Source: JACMNW01 sp963708425
GTDB taxonomy: Bacteria; Pseudomonadota; Alphaproteobacteria; Rhodobacterales; Rhodobacteraceae
Reading direction: 5' to 3'
Assembly: GCA_963708425.1 (NCBI GenBank)
Contig: OY970206.1
Coordinates: 2,604,001 to 2,668,000, forward strand
DNA: 64,000 nucleotides
In this document: positions 7,902 to 16,209 of the stretch, piece after piece
How the letters are laid out: each line of letters opens with the position of its first letter
Numbering within the stretch: position 1 is the stretch's first letter
Made by a program: the position numbers and the translations under genes
Notes under the pieces: generated by a model
Databases searched by the model: none
The model's input: the letters and a program-made list of their open reading frames with translations, nothing else
What the model was told of the DNA's origin: nothing

Positions 7902-9938
7902 ATGCACGCTTACCGCAGCCATACTTGTGCAGCCCTGACCAAGACCCATGTCGGCGATAATGTGCGCCTGTCGGGCTGGGTGCACCGGGTGCGCGACCAT
8001 GGCGGGGTGCTGTTCTTGGATTTGCGCGATCATTACGGCATCACCCAAGTGATCGCGGACAGCGATTCAGCCGCCTTTGCGGGGCTGGAGGGTGTGCGCG
8101 CCGAATGGGTGATCTGCGTTGATGGGGTTGTTAAGGGGCGCGATGCGAGCCTTGTGAACCCCAAGCTGCCGACGGGCGAGATTGAGGTTTATGCCACGGG
8201 GTTCAGCGTATTGGGGGCGTCGGAAGACTTGCCGATGCCGGTGTTTGGCGATGTGGATTATCCGGAAGAAACCCGGCTGACATACCGGTTTCTGGACCTG
8301 CGCCGCGAAAAGCTGCATGCCAATATGATGCTGCGGTCCAACGTGGTGCGGTCGATCCGCAACCGGATGTGGGATCAGGGGTTCAACGAATTTCAGACGC
8401 CGATTATCACCGCCTCGTCGCCTGAAGGCGCGCGGGATTTTCTGGTGCCGTCGCGGCTGCATCCGGGCAAGTTTTACGCCCTGCCGCAAGCGCCGCAGCA
8501 GTTCAAACAGTTGATCATGGTGGCGGGGTTTGACCGCTATTTCCAGATAGCGCCGTGTTTTAGGGATGAAGACCCGCGGGCGGACCGGTCGCCGACGGAC
8601 TTCTATCAGCTTGATATCGAGATGAGTTTTGTCGAGCAGGACGATGTGTTTGCCGCCGTGCAGCCCGTGGTGCAGGGGATTTTTGAGGAATTCGCGCCGG
8701 GCAAAAAGACCTATTCTGACTGGACCAAGATCGCTTATCGCGACAGCTTGAAGTGGTATGGCAGCGACAAGCCCGATCTGCGCAATCCGATCAAGATGCA
8801 AGAGGTGTCGGAGCATTTCCGGGATTCCGGCTTTGCGATTTTCGCGAAATTACTGGAGAATGAGGGGACGGAGATACGGGCCATTCCCGCGCCAAAAGGG
8901 CCGAACGGTGAGCCGGTTGGTCGAAAGTTCTGCGACCGGATGAATGCATTTGCGCAGAAGGAAGGGCTGCCGGGGATGGGCTATATCTTCTGGCGGAAAC
9001 GAGCATCCACCCCTGCCGAAGTGATTGCATCGAGTCTACATGGCTCAATTCTCAGTATCCAGTCGTTTATGGGCAAAGACCGACTGACACGAGTTCGAGC
9101 TGAAATTGAGCTTGAAAAGCTCGCCACAGAAGCAAATGAGGCAATTCCAGAGCTTTCTCTCGAAGAAGCAAAAATACTGGTAAAACGAATTGATGATTTG
9201 GCTGCCGACGGTAACCAAGAGAAAGCTCAGTTCCTTACAAATGCCTACTTTGGAGAATGGGAAGCTGCTGGCCCACTCGCTAAAAACATTGGCCCAGAAC
9301 GGACTGAGGCCATCAGGGTGCAACTAGGGTTGAAGACAGGCGATGCCGCCTTCTTCCTCGGTGGTCGCCCGGATCAATTCGAAGCAGTCGCGGGGCGTGC
9401 GCGCAATGAGATTGGGCGGGAGTTGGGGCTGACCGAGAAGGATTGCTTCAAATTCGCCTGGATCGTCGATTTTCCGATGTATGAGAAAACTGATGAGGGC
9501 AAGATTGATTTCAGCCACAACCCGTTCTCGATGCCGCAGGGCGGGATGGAGGCGTTAAGCGGTGATCCGCTTGCGGTTTATGCCTATCAGTATGATCTGG
9601 CCTGTAACGGCTATGAGTTGATCAGCGGCGGGATCAGGAACCATAAGCCGGAGATCATGTTTAAGGCGTTTGAATTGGCGGGTTATCCGGCATCAGAGGT
9701 GGAAAAACGTTTCGGCGGTATGGTGAAGGCGTTCAAATATGGCGCACCGCCGCATGGTGGCTGTGCCGCCGGGATTGACCGGATCGTGATGCTGCTGGCC
9801 GATGAGGCGAACATTCGCGAAGTCATCATGTTCCCGATGAACCAGCGTGCCGAAGACCTGCTGATGGGGGCGCCGTCGGAACCGCTGAATGCGCAATTGC
9901 GCGATCTGCACTTGCGTGTGGTGCCAAAGGAGAGCTGA
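7902..9938 (+). CDS. aspS: Aspartyl-tRNA synthetase with an internal insertion
   Basis: A class IIb synthetase that charges tRNA-Asp (perhaps also tRNA-Asn) in the cytoplasm. An N-terminal OB-fold anticodon-binding domain (MHAYRSHTCAAL, LSGWVHRVRDHGGVLFLDLR) is followed by the catalytic domain with motif 2 (FRDEDPRADR), the GAD domain, and motif 3 (AGIDRIVMLLADE). I start at 7902, where homologues begin. The open frame upstream to 7683 has no such homology. The protein is 678 residues, whereas this family is usually about 590. The excess is one in-frame block at residues about 366-454 inside the GAD domain, with A/T-richer codons. The stop overlaps the next ATG by one base. Confidence 0.95.
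   Translation: MHAYRSHTCAALTKTHVGDNVRLSGWVHRVRDHGGVLFLDLRDHYGITQVIADSDSAAFAGLEGVRAEWVICVDGVVKGRDASLVNPKLPTGEIEVYATGFSVLGASEDLPMPVFGDVDYPEETRLTYRFLDLRREKLHANMMLRSNVVRSIRNRMWDQGFNEFQTPIITASSPEGARDFLVPSRLHPGKFYALPQAPQQFKQLIMVAGFDRYFQIAPCFRDEDPRADRSPTDFYQLDIEMSFVEQDDVFAAVQPVVQGIFEEFAPGKKTYSDWTKIAYRDSLKWYGSDKPDLRNPIKMQEVSEHFRDSGFAIFAKLLENEGTEIRAIPAPKGPNGEPVGRKFCDRMNAFAQKEGLPGMGYIFWRKRASTPAEVIASSLHGSILSIQSFMGKDRLTRVRAEIELEKLATEANEAIPELSLEEAKILVKRIDDLAADGNQEKAQFLTNAYFGEWEAAGPLAKNIGPERTEAIRVQLGLKTGDAAFFLGGRPDQFEAVAGRARNEIGRELGLTEKDCFKFAWIVDFPMYEKTDEGKIDFSHNPFSMPQGGMEALSGDPLAVYAYQYDLACNGYELISGGIRNHKPEIMFKAFELAGYPASEVEKRFGGMVKAFKYGAPPHGGCAAGIDRIVMLLADEANIREVIMFPMNQRAEDLLMGAPSEPLNAQLRDLHLRVVPKES
8997..9263 (+). 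other. In-frame insertion within the aspS GAD domain
   Basis: Bacterial-type synthetases normally run from G-M-G-Y-I-F-W-R through a short loop of about six residues to E-A-A-G-P-L-A-K-N-I-G. Here about 89 codons lie between these two conserved blocks. The insert starts KRASTPAEVIASS and ends YFGEWE. It looks mostly alpha-helical and charged (AEIELEKLATEANEAIPELS, then a lysine-rich stretch). Codons such as AAA, CTA, ACA and TTA are unusual for the flanks. The unusual codon use continues to about 9350, past the inserted residues, which suggests that a segment of a divergent aspS was recombined in. I do not recognise the inserted domain. Confidence 0.75.
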
Positions 9939-10414
9939 TGCCGCCACTCTATACTGCCTCTGTTCCCGTCTTTCGGCATTACCTTTCGCAGGTGGCTGGA
10001 ATGGTGGAAAAGGCCGGGGCAGAGGGGTTGGGGGCGCAGATCAGCGATGGTTTCACTGCGGGCCAACACTTTGCCACAGCGGCGGGGTTTGCCATGCGGA
10101 CGGTTTATCCACTGGCGGGATTGGAAATTCCGGATTTGCCGACAGCACTTGCCCCCTGCATGGCGGTGGCGCGGGCGCATCTGGGGGCGATGAAGGCGGC
10201 GGATTTTGAAGGGGCGGAAGACCGGATCATCCTGCACCGCGCCGGTTTTGCCGACCTGGAACAGACCGGGTCGGACTATCTTTATCTGTTCGGGCTGCCT
10301 AATTTCTTCTTTCATCTGACCATGGGCTATGCGGCGTTGCGCCAAGCAGGGGTTGAGCTTGGCAAGGCTGATTTTGATGCCTTTCATTGGTATCCGGCTG
10401 ATTTTAGGTATTAA
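9938..10414 (+). CDS. DUF1993 family protein (copy 1)
   Basis: A 158-residue protein of a conserved family of unknown function. It opens with SVPVFRHYLSQVAGMVEKA and has the helical body expected of DUF1993, ending in FFFHLTMGYAALRQAGVELG. The H-x(7-9)-Y-x-x-L-R arrangement in that final segment recalls DinB-like four-helix bundles, which often bind a metal. That comparison is an inference. The start codon overlaps the aspS stop (TGATG at 9936-9940), so the two are probably co-transcribed. A second, clearly divergent member of the same family is at 37047. Confidence 0.8.
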   Translation: MPPLYTASVPVFRHYLSQVAGMVEKAGAEGLGAQISDGFTAGQHFATAAGFAMRTVYPLAGLEIPDLPTALAPCMAVARAHLGAMKAADFEGAEDRIILHRAGFADLEQTGSDYLYLFGLPNFFFHLTMGYAALRQAGVELGKADFDAFHWYPADFRY

Positions 10415-10584
10415 TTTTACGGCGTTGTGGCGGATTTTCGCGCAACCAGCGCCGATGCTTCTGGTTTTTCGACGGAAGGGCCGCAGTCGTTACGTAGAAC
10501 GCCTATCTTGAGCATACCCGTCTGAGTGCACCTTGCAGTTGTGCACATGCCAGACTTGGGGATACGTCGGAAAAGGATAAGGTA

Positions 10585-11940
10585 ATGGCCCAAGACCCCG
10601 CGACACTGGCGTTTCGCTTTGGTTATGGTTTGCCAATGCCGGATGGGGCCGTTGACGATGTGGGCAAGGTGTTGTCGGCGCTGGCGGCCCCGGATGCGAT
10701 TATCACGCGCCATCCCGGTTTGGGGTTTGAGGCGGCTTTGCCATTGATCAGCAAGGTACAGGCAACCCGGCGGGCACGAAACAACGATGCCAGTCAAGCG
10801 CCTGAGTACCGCGCGGCACTGAGGGATGCGCAGGCGGCGGCGCTGGCATCTGCGAAGGCTGGGTTTGCCCGTGCGTTGGACAACCCGGATGGGTTTCGCG
10901 AACGGCTGGTGCGGTTTTGGGTCGATCATTTCACGACGGCGGCGAAGAACCGGCAAGAGTTGATCCTGCCCGGCACGCTGATCGAAGACGCCATTCGGCC
11001 GCATCTGGCGGGGCGATTTTCGGAATTGCTGGCCGCCGCGACCTTGCATCCGGCGATGCTGATTTATCTGGATCAGGTGCTGTCGATCGGGCCGACATCC
11101 AAGGCGGGGGCACGGCGTGGGCGGGGGTTGAACGAAAATCTGGCGCGCGAATTGATCGAACTGCACACGCTTGGGGTTGGCGCCGGGTATAGCCAAGACG
11201 ATGTGCGGCAGATGGCGGAATTGCTGACCGGGCTTACAGTGGACCCGGAGCGCGGCTTTGTGTTTGAAGAACGTCGGGCGGAACCGGGGGCCGAGGCGGT
11301 GCTGGGCATTTCCTATGACGGCACCGGGACCGAGCCGATTTTGCAGGCGCTGGAAGACTTGGCGATGCGGCCTGAAACGGCGGGGCATATTGCCCGCAAA
11401 CTGGCAGTGCATTTCGTATCCGACAGCCCGGATGCCGATCTGGTGGCGCATACTCGAGCGGCGTATCTGAAGACCGGCGGTGATCTGGTGGCGGTGTATG
11501 CGGCCATGCTGGATCATCCGGCGGCTTGGGGTGACGAGGCTGCGAAGGCACGGCAACCGTTTGATTTCATTGTGGCTTCGTTGCGGGCGCTGGGGGTTTC
11601 TGGCGATGCGGTGACGGCGCTTGGCGATAAGGAATTTACCAGGCTGATTGCGCGACCGATGGCGGCGATGGGCCAGCCGTTGCAAGGGCCGGGTGGCCCG
11701 GATGGCTGGCCGGAAGAGGCCGCCGCGTGGATCAACCCGCAGGGTTTGGCGGCGCGGATCAACTGGGCGATGGATGTGCCAGCGCGGTTGCTGCCCGAAT
11801 TGCCGGACCCAAGCGCGCTGGCGACGCGGGCGTTGGGGCCACGCGCAGGGCAGCAATTGATTTGGGCGGCAGCGCGGGCGGAATCTGTTCGCGAAGGGGT
11901 GGGGCTTGTGCTCGCGTCCGCTGAATTCAACAGGAGATGA
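10585..11940 (+). CDS. DUF1800 family protein
   Basis: A 451-residue member of DUF1800, a family nearly always encoded next to a DUF1501 gene, as here. Family features include A-F-R-F-G-Y-G-L-P near the start, LVRFWVDHFTT, NENLARELIELHTLGVGAGY and RKLAVHFVSDSP. No signal peptide is obvious at the start (MAQDPATLAFRFGYG). The biochemical role is unknown. The pair is often found in bacteria that live on surfaces, but that is only association. A 170-bp gap precedes the gene and contains GTGCAC repeated at either side of a 9-base spacer near 10528-10548, a possible regulatory site. The stop overlaps the SD and start region of the next gene. Confidence 0.9.
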   Translation: MAQDPATLAFRFGYGLPMPDGAVDDVGKVLSALAAPDAIITRHPGLGFEAALPLISKVQATRRARNNDASQAPEYRAALRDAQAAALASAKAGFARALDNPDGFRERLVRFWVDHFTTAAKNRQELILPGTLIEDAIRPHLAGRFSELLAAATLHPAMLIYLDQVLSIGPTSKAGARRGRGLNENLARELIELHTLGVGAGYSQDDVRQMAELLTGLTVDPERGFVFEERRAEPGAEAVLGISYDGTGTEPILQALEDLAMRPETAGHIARKLAVHFVSDSPDADLVAHTRAAYLKTGGDLVAVYAAMLDHPAAWGDEAAKARQPFDFIVASLRALGVSGDAVTALGDKEFTRLIARPMAAMGQPLQGPGGPDGWPEEAAAWINPQGLAARINWAMDVPARLLPELPDPSALATRALGPRAGQQLIWAAARAESVREGVGLVLASAEFNRR

Positions 11941-11942
11941 CC

Positions 11943-13151
11943 ATGGACCGGCGATTTTTTCTGCGCGGAAGTGCGATATTGGGCTGTTCGGCGGCGGCGC
12001 ATCCGTTTCTTTCGACCGTAACCTTGGCAGGGGCCGACGGCGGGCATCCGCTGGGTAATCACCGTTTGGTAGTGATCATTCTGCGCGGGGCGATGGATGG
12101 GTTGGATGTTTTGCAGCCCCAAGGTGATCCGCTGTTTGCAGGTTATCGCCCGACACTGGGGGTGAATTCCGGGGCCACTGATCTGGATGGCTATTTTTCG
12201 CTGCATGCGCGGTTGGGGGCGCTGATGCCGTTGTGGCAGGCCGGGGAACTGGCGTTTGCCCATGCGGTATCGACGCCCTACCGCGACAAGCGCAGCCATT
12301 TTGACGGGCAGGATTTGCTGGAGGCGGGTACTGGGCTGGACGTGCCGCTGGGGGCGGCGCGGGATGGTTGGTTGAACCGGTTGTTGCAGGCTGTGCCGGG
12401 TTTGCAGGCGGAAACCGCCTATGCCATCGGGCGCGAGGCGGTGCCTTTGCTGGCAGGTGAGGCGCCGATGCGCAGTTGGGAGCCGGATACAGCGCTGGAA
12501 ATGTCATCGCAGAACCGGCTGCTGCTGGAGGCGATTTACCATGACGATGCGCTGTTTCGCGATGCGTCCGCCGAGGCGATGGATCTGGCGGCGATGATGG
12601 GAACTGCCGGGATGGAGGGGGGCGCATCGTCAAAGGGTAAAGATCCGGCGGACTTGGCGGAGGTTGATGCACTGGTTGATTTTGCCGCCGGTCGGTTACG
12701 CGAAGACACCCGCATTGCGGCATTTTCACAGAACGGTTGGGATACGCATCGGGGCCAGGTAGCCGGGATTGGGCGCAGTTTGACGCGGCTGGAGCGGACG
12801 ATCTTGCGGTTGAAGGACCAACTTGGCGATGTTTGGGGCAATACGACTGTGCTGGCGATGACGGAATTTGGCCGCACAGTGCGCGAAAATGGCACCAAGG
12901 GCACGGATCACGGCACGGGCGGGCTGTTGGTGATGGCGGGCGGGGCCATTCGGGGCGGCAAGGTTTACGGGCGCTGGCCGGGGCTGGCAGAGGCGGACCT
13001 GTATGATCAACGCGATCTGATGCCGACATCGGATGTGCGGGCGTGGGCTGCTTGGGCGATGGCGGGCGCATATGGGTTGGATGCGACCGTGTTGGAAGGG
13101 GCAGTGTTTCCGGGTCTTGATCTAGGGGATGATCCGAAATTCATGCTGTGA
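11943..13151 (+). CDS. DUF1501 family exported protein
   Basis: A protein of about 402 residues, probably exported. MDRRFFLRGSAILGCSAAAH has twin arginines followed by a hydrophobic stretch, as in a Tat-type signal. The body shows the DUF1501 / alkaline-phosphatase-like fold pattern: ILRGAMDGLDVLQPQGD, SHFDGQDLLEAGTG, NGWDTHRGQ and MTEFGRTVRENGTKGTDHG, where the D-T-H and T-D-H-G histidines and aspartates suggest metal ligands. The ATG at 11937 is also in frame, but AGGAG (11932-11936) abuts it and sits 6 bases from 11943, so I prefer 11943. It is coupled to the DUF1800 gene. The substrate is unknown. Confidence 0.9.
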   Translation: MDRRFFLRGSAILGCSAAAHPFLSTVTLAGADGGHPLGNHRLVVIILRGAMDGLDVLQPQGDPLFAGYRPTLGVNSGATDLDGYFSLHARLGALMPLWQAGELAFAHAVSTPYRDKRSHFDGQDLLEAGTGLDVPLGAARDGWLNRLLQAVPGLQAETAYAIGREAVPLLAGEAPMRSWEPDTALEMSSQNRLLLEAIYHDDALFRDASAEAMDLAAMMGTAGMEGGASSKGKDPADLAEVDALVDFAAGRLREDTRIAAFSQNGWDTHRGQVAGIGRSLTRLERTILRLKDQLGDVWGNTTVLAMTEFGRTVRENGTKGTDHGTGGLLVMAGGAIRGGKVYGRWPGLAEADLYDQRDLMPTSDVRAWAAWAMAGAYGLDATVLEGAVFPGLDLGDDPKFML

Positions 13152-13220
13152 CGTGCCGGTTCCGTCGGTTGCCTTGCGGCAAAAGCCCTTGCATAAGGAT
13201 GTGGCAGCCGGGGGGAAATC

Positions 13221-13934
13221 ATGTCGGAAAAGCGTTTGCTGGGGCCTGTTGTCAAGGGCTGGGTTGTCCCGCCAAAACCGGGGCCAAACCGGATTGATGG
13301 GCAATATGCGGCGCTGGAACGTCTGGATGCTGATGCCCATGCGGCCGATTTGTTTCAGGCTTTTGTGGCTGATCCGTCGCTGTGGGATTATCTGTTTGAC
13401 GGGCCGTTTACTTCATCTTCCAGCTTTCACCGGTGGTTGCGCGACTGTGCGGCGAAGCCGGACATGTTCTTTTTTGCCATTCGCGACCTGGCAAGCGGGG
13501 CCTGTACGGGCATGGCGTCGTACTTGCGCATCGCACCGGAGGCGGGGTCGATCGAGGTGGGGAACATTTGCTTTGGCCCGGCCTTGCAGCGCAGCCGGGC
13601 AGCGACCGAGGCGATGTATTTGATGATGAAATGGGCGTTCGAGGCGGGGTATCGGCGCTATGAATGGAAATGCAATGCGTTGAACATGCCATCACGGCGG
13701 GCGGCGCAGCGGTTGGGGTTTTCCTACGAGGGGATATTTCGGCAAGCCGTTGTGGTGAAGGGGCGAAACCGCGATACGGCGTGGTTTGCGGTGATCGACA
13801 AGGAATGGCCAGCGCTGCGTGAGGCGTATTTGGCGTGGCTGTCGCCCGCCAACTTTACTACGGCGGGTAAACAGCGGGAGTCGCTTGCCGATCTGACGCG
13901 GCTGGTGCGTGCCGGGTCTGACCCGTTGTTGTAG
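13221..13934 (+). CDS. GNAT N-acetyltransferase, RimJ/RimL-like
   Basis: A 237-residue acetyl-CoA-dependent acetyltransferase. It resembles the RimJ/RimL branch: FFFAIRDLASGACTGMASYL, then IEVGNICFGPALQRSRAATE where the acetyl-CoA pyrophosphate loop sits, and YRRYEWKCNALNMPSRRAAQ followed by RLGFSYEGIFRQ, the hallmark C-terminal block. The substrate may be a protein N-terminus or a small molecule, and the sequence does not say which. It lies 70 bp downstream of the DUF1501 gene on the same strand but is not obviously part of that unit. Codon use is host-like. Confidence 0.88.
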   Translation: MSEKRLLGPVVKGWVVPPKPGPNRIDGQYAALERLDADAHAADLFQAFVADPSLWDYLFDGPFTSSSSFHRWLRDCAAKPDMFFFAIRDLASGACTGMASYLRIAPEAGSIEVGNICFGPALQRSRAATEAMYLMMKWAFEAGYRRYEWKCNALNMPSRRAAQRLGFSYEGIFRQAVVVKGRNRDTAWFAVIDKEWPALREAYLAWLSPANFTTAGKQRESLADLTRLVRAGSDPLL

Positions 13935-13948
13935 GGGTGGCGGGTTGC

Positions 13949-14686
13949 CTAAGGGGTGGTGTTGGTGAATGCACCTTTGGTGCCGCGGATGCGGGCGGCG
14001 AGAAGGTAGCTTAGGCCGTCTAGCCCGTTGGCATTTGCCAAGGCTTGCGCTGCTGCGGCCAAGGCGGGGTCATTGGCGCTGCGCGCTATGCCAGTGACGA
14101 AGCCTGCGAGGTAGCGGCGTTGTTGGGGGTTTGGGTTGGCGTGCGCAAGGCCCGCCGCATGCTGCAGATCATCGTGCAAGGCCAGAGGGTCGGGGGTAAG
14201 GTAAGTGTCCGCGCTGGCAATCGTGCTGCGATCGGCGCGGTCTGGCAGGTGGCGCAGAATTTCGACCTGAAACGCGGCGAGGGTTGGGAAGGGCTTTTCG
14301 ATGAAGCCATGCGCCCCGACGGCCATTGCTTCGGCCTTGGCATCGGGATCGCCGCTGAGGGCGATGACCACTGGCCCTTGCGGTCGGTGCTGCGCCAGAT
14401 CGCGGATTAAGGCGTCCCCTCGGCCATCAGGCAGGCCCATATCAATCAGCATGACATCGGGGCGGTAAACGCGCAGGTGGAAATAGGCCGCTTGCAGCGT
14501 GTCGACCCGGCGCAGGCGCGCGCCGGAACGTTGGCAGAGCAAGCGCAGCGCGTCTGAGGCGAAACGGCTGTCTTCCACTGCCAGTACCGTCAGCCCTTGT
14601 AAGGGCAGCAGGGCCACTGCGGACGGTGTTTGCGGGGTTTGGCTGTGGATCACGCGGTCCAGCAGACCTAGGGGGGAAATCGGCAT
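13949..14686 (-). CDS. Response-regulator receiver protein without a recognisable output domain
   Basis: About 245 residues. A CheY-like receiver domain occupies roughly residues 30-150: acidic pair in LAVEDSRFASDAL, phosphoacceptor aspartate in DVMLIDMGLPDGRGD, the S of VIALSGDP at the switch position, and the conserved lysine in GFIEKPFP. The remaining 90 or so residues (AGLAHANPNPQQRRYLAGFV and onward) are alanine-rich and helical, with no DNA-binding motif I can recognise. It may act by protein contact. No histidine kinase is adjacent. The start at 14686 (MPISPLGLLDRVIHS) is chosen, and an in-frame ATG at 14725 is also possible. Confidence 0.85.
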   Translation of the reverse strand: MPISPLGLLDRVIHSQTPQTPSAVALLPLQGLTVLAVEDSRFASDALRLLCQRSGARLRRVDTLQAAYFHLRVYRPDVMLIDMGLPDGRGDALIRDLAQHRPQGPVVIALSGDPDAKAEAMAVGAHGFIEKPFPTLAAFQVEILRHLPDRADRSTIASADTYLTPDPLALHDDLQHAAGLAHANPNPQQRRYLAGFVTGIARSANDPALAAAAQALANANGLDGLSYLLAARIRGTKGAFTNTTP

Positions 14687-14784
14687 GGGCGGCTCCTGCA
14701 GTTGGCATGGGGGCAGTTTGGCCATGAAAGGGTTAAGGATCGGTAACTGGGTTGAGGGTTTGGGTGGTTGGGGGGAGGGGTCGC

Positions 14785-14802
14785 GGCAAGCCCCGACCTA
14801 CG
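14785..14802. repeat. 18-bp dispersed repeat (copy 1)
   Basis: GGCAAGCCCCGACCTACG occurs here and identically at 24884-24901. The shorter core AAGCCCGACCTACG also ends the large inverted repeat at 51993-52014. This looks like half of a REP-type hairpin unit whose full form reads GTAGGTCGGG...CCCGACCTAC. Confidence 0.65.
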
Positions 14803-14865
14803 CTTGCACTTGAATGACGGGGGGTGTCGCCGCATAAGGTGGGGCAAATGCTGGAAGGGTGGATG

Positions 14866-15270
14866 ATGATTGGGCGGTTGAACCATGTGGCCATTGCGGT
14901 GCCGGATTTGACGGCGGCGGCGGATCAATATCGCCAAACGCTGGGGGCGTCGGTTGGGCCGGTGCTGGACCAGCCGGATCATGGCGTGCGCGTGGTGTTC
15001 ATTGAGCTGCCGAATACCAAGATCGAACTGTTGGCGGTGTTGGGCGAGGGCTCGCCGATCCAAGGGTTTCTGGAGAAGAACCCGGCCGGCGGCATTCATC
15101 ATATCTGCTACGAAGTGGATGATATTCTGGTGGCGCGGGACCATTTGCAGGCCTCCGGTGCGCGGGTTCTGGGTGGCGGCGTGCCGAAGATTGGCGCGCA
15201 TGGCAAGCCGGTTTTATTCCTGCACCCCAAAGACTTTACCGGAACTTTGATCGAGTTGGAGCAGGTCTGA
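14866..15270 (+). CDS. mce: Methylmalonyl-CoA epimerase
   Basis: Interconverts (S)- and (R)-methylmalonyl-CoA in propionyl-CoA and ethylmalonyl-CoA metabolism. The protein is 134 residues in the vicinal-oxygen-chelate fold: IGRLNHVAIAVPDL with the first metal histidine, the glutamate in VVFIELPNTKIELL, GGIHHICYEVDDI with the next histidine, and the closing GTLIELEQV. I start at 14866, and in-frame ATGs upstream add residues outside the fold. It is coupled to the DUF1467 gene by TGATG (15268-15272). The window also holds meaB (43287), which protects methylmalonyl-CoA mutase, but the mutase genes are not seen here. Confidence 0.93.
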   Translation: MIGRLNHVAIAVPDLTAAADQYRQTLGASVGPVLDQPDHGVRVVFIELPNTKIELLAVLGEGSPIQGFLEKNPAGGIHHICYEVDDILVARDHLQASGARVLGGGVPKIGAHGKPVLFLHPKDFTGTLIELEQV

Positions 15271-15557
15271 TGACCATAACCGCCGCTATCGTGCTGTTTT
15301 CGGTGATATGGTTCATGGTGTTTTTCATCGTGCTGCCGCTGCGCTTTGTCAGTCAGGGCGAGGCGGGCGACGTGGTGCCCGGCACGCCGAAATCGGCCCC
15401 CGCCGGCTATGTGGTGGCGCGCAAGGCCAAGATCACCACAGTGGTGGCGATTGTGGTTTGGGTGGCGTTGGTGGCGATCATTCTGTCAGGCTGGATATCG
15501 GTGCGCGATTTTGACCTGCTGCACCGAATGCCGACGGCGACGGGGGTTGGTGGTTAA
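15270..15557 (+). CDS. DUF1467 small membrane protein
   Basis: A 95-residue protein with two membrane helices, ITAAIVLFSVIWFMVFFIVL at the start and TTVVAIVVWVALVAIILSGW later. A conserved loop, RFVSQGEAGDVVPGTPKSAP, separates them. This layout is DUF1467. I recall the gene following methylmalonyl-CoA epimerase in many alphaproteobacteria, but its function is unknown. Its start overlaps the mce stop by one base. Its 3' end overlaps the convergent nitroreductase gene by four bases. Confidence 0.85.
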   Translation: MTITAAIVLFSVIWFMVFFIVLPLRFVSQGEAGDVVPGTPKSAPAGYVVARKAKITTVVAIVVWVALVAIILSGWISVRDFDLLHRMPTATGVGG

Positions 15558-16132
15558 ACGGTTTGCCAATCGACCAGCTTGGTCAAGTCCGGTCGTGGGC
15601 GATCTGGGGCCAGGTTCGTTTCAGTCGCGATATGCACAACACCAGCGACAGTTTCTTGTGGGGCAAGGTCAAAGGCGGCCTCGATGAAACCACGCTCGTG
15701 CGAGGGCCAGCCGGTCAGCCAATTCGCGCCCCATCCCATGGCCTCGGCGGCGTTCAGGATGCCAAGGCAGACTGCCCCGGCGGAGAGAACTTGCTCGATC
15801 TGCGGGATTTTTTCTGATGGTTTGGGGGACGAGATAACCACCACCGCCAGCAGCCTCAGATCAAATTGCCCGCGGCCTTTGGCGGTTTTTTCAGCGTCAT
15901 ACCCGAGGGCTTTGGCGCGGTCTTCAGCCAGATTGGCCAGCCGCGCCATGGCGGCATCCTGAATAACCACAAAGCGCCACGGTTCCAGCTTGCCATGATC
16001 GGGCACGCGCACGGCGGCGGTCAATATTTTGGTGACCTCGGCTTGCGATGGCACTGGCAGGGCCATGGTCTTAGCCGGGCGCGAGCGACGGTTCAGCAGG
16101 AAGGACAGGGCGGCGGGGTTGGGGTTCGGCAT
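15554..16132 (-). CDS. Nitroreductase family protein
   Basis: An FMN-dependent oxidoreductase of about 192 residues. Family features are FLLNRRSRPAKTMALPVPSQ near the start, A-A-V-R-V-P-D-H-G-K-L-E-P-W-R-F-V with the flavin-contacting arginine and tryptophan, and AGAVCLGILNAAEAMGWGAN toward the C-terminus. The subgroup looks like the short YdjA-type nitroreductases. The natural substrate is unknown. I choose 16132 (MPNPNPAALSFLLN), which has AAGGA upstream, over the longer frame from 16219. It lies 77 bp downstream of the HDAC-like gene on the same strand and may be co-transcribed with it. Confidence 0.88.
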   Translation of the reverse strand: MPNPNPAALSFLLNRRSRPAKTMALPVPSQAEVTKILTAAVRVPDHGKLEPWRFVVIQDAAMARLANLAEDRAKALGYDAEKTAKGRGQFDLRLLAVVVISSPKPSEKIPQIEQVLSAGAVCLGILNAAEAMGWGANWLTGWPSHERGFIEAAFDLAPQETVAGVVHIATETNLAPDRPRPDLTKLVDWQTV

Positions 16133-16209
16133 GGGGTGTCCTTGCAGGGAATAGATTTGGTTGCAAAACGGCGTCCCGGGGCGGGGTGCGATGCTGGCTG
16201 TCGGCGTCT

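Noticed and set aside
8997..9263. Intein explanation for the aspS insertion.
   Set aside because: The insert does not start with Cys/Ser or end with the H-N-Cys/Ser/Thr splice junction, and 89 residues is too short for an intein.
10417..11856. A 479-codon open frame on the reverse strand opposite the DUF1800 gene.
   Set aside because: Arginine/proline/glutamine-rich composition with no domain, fully antisense to a recognisable gene. It is a by-product of high GC.
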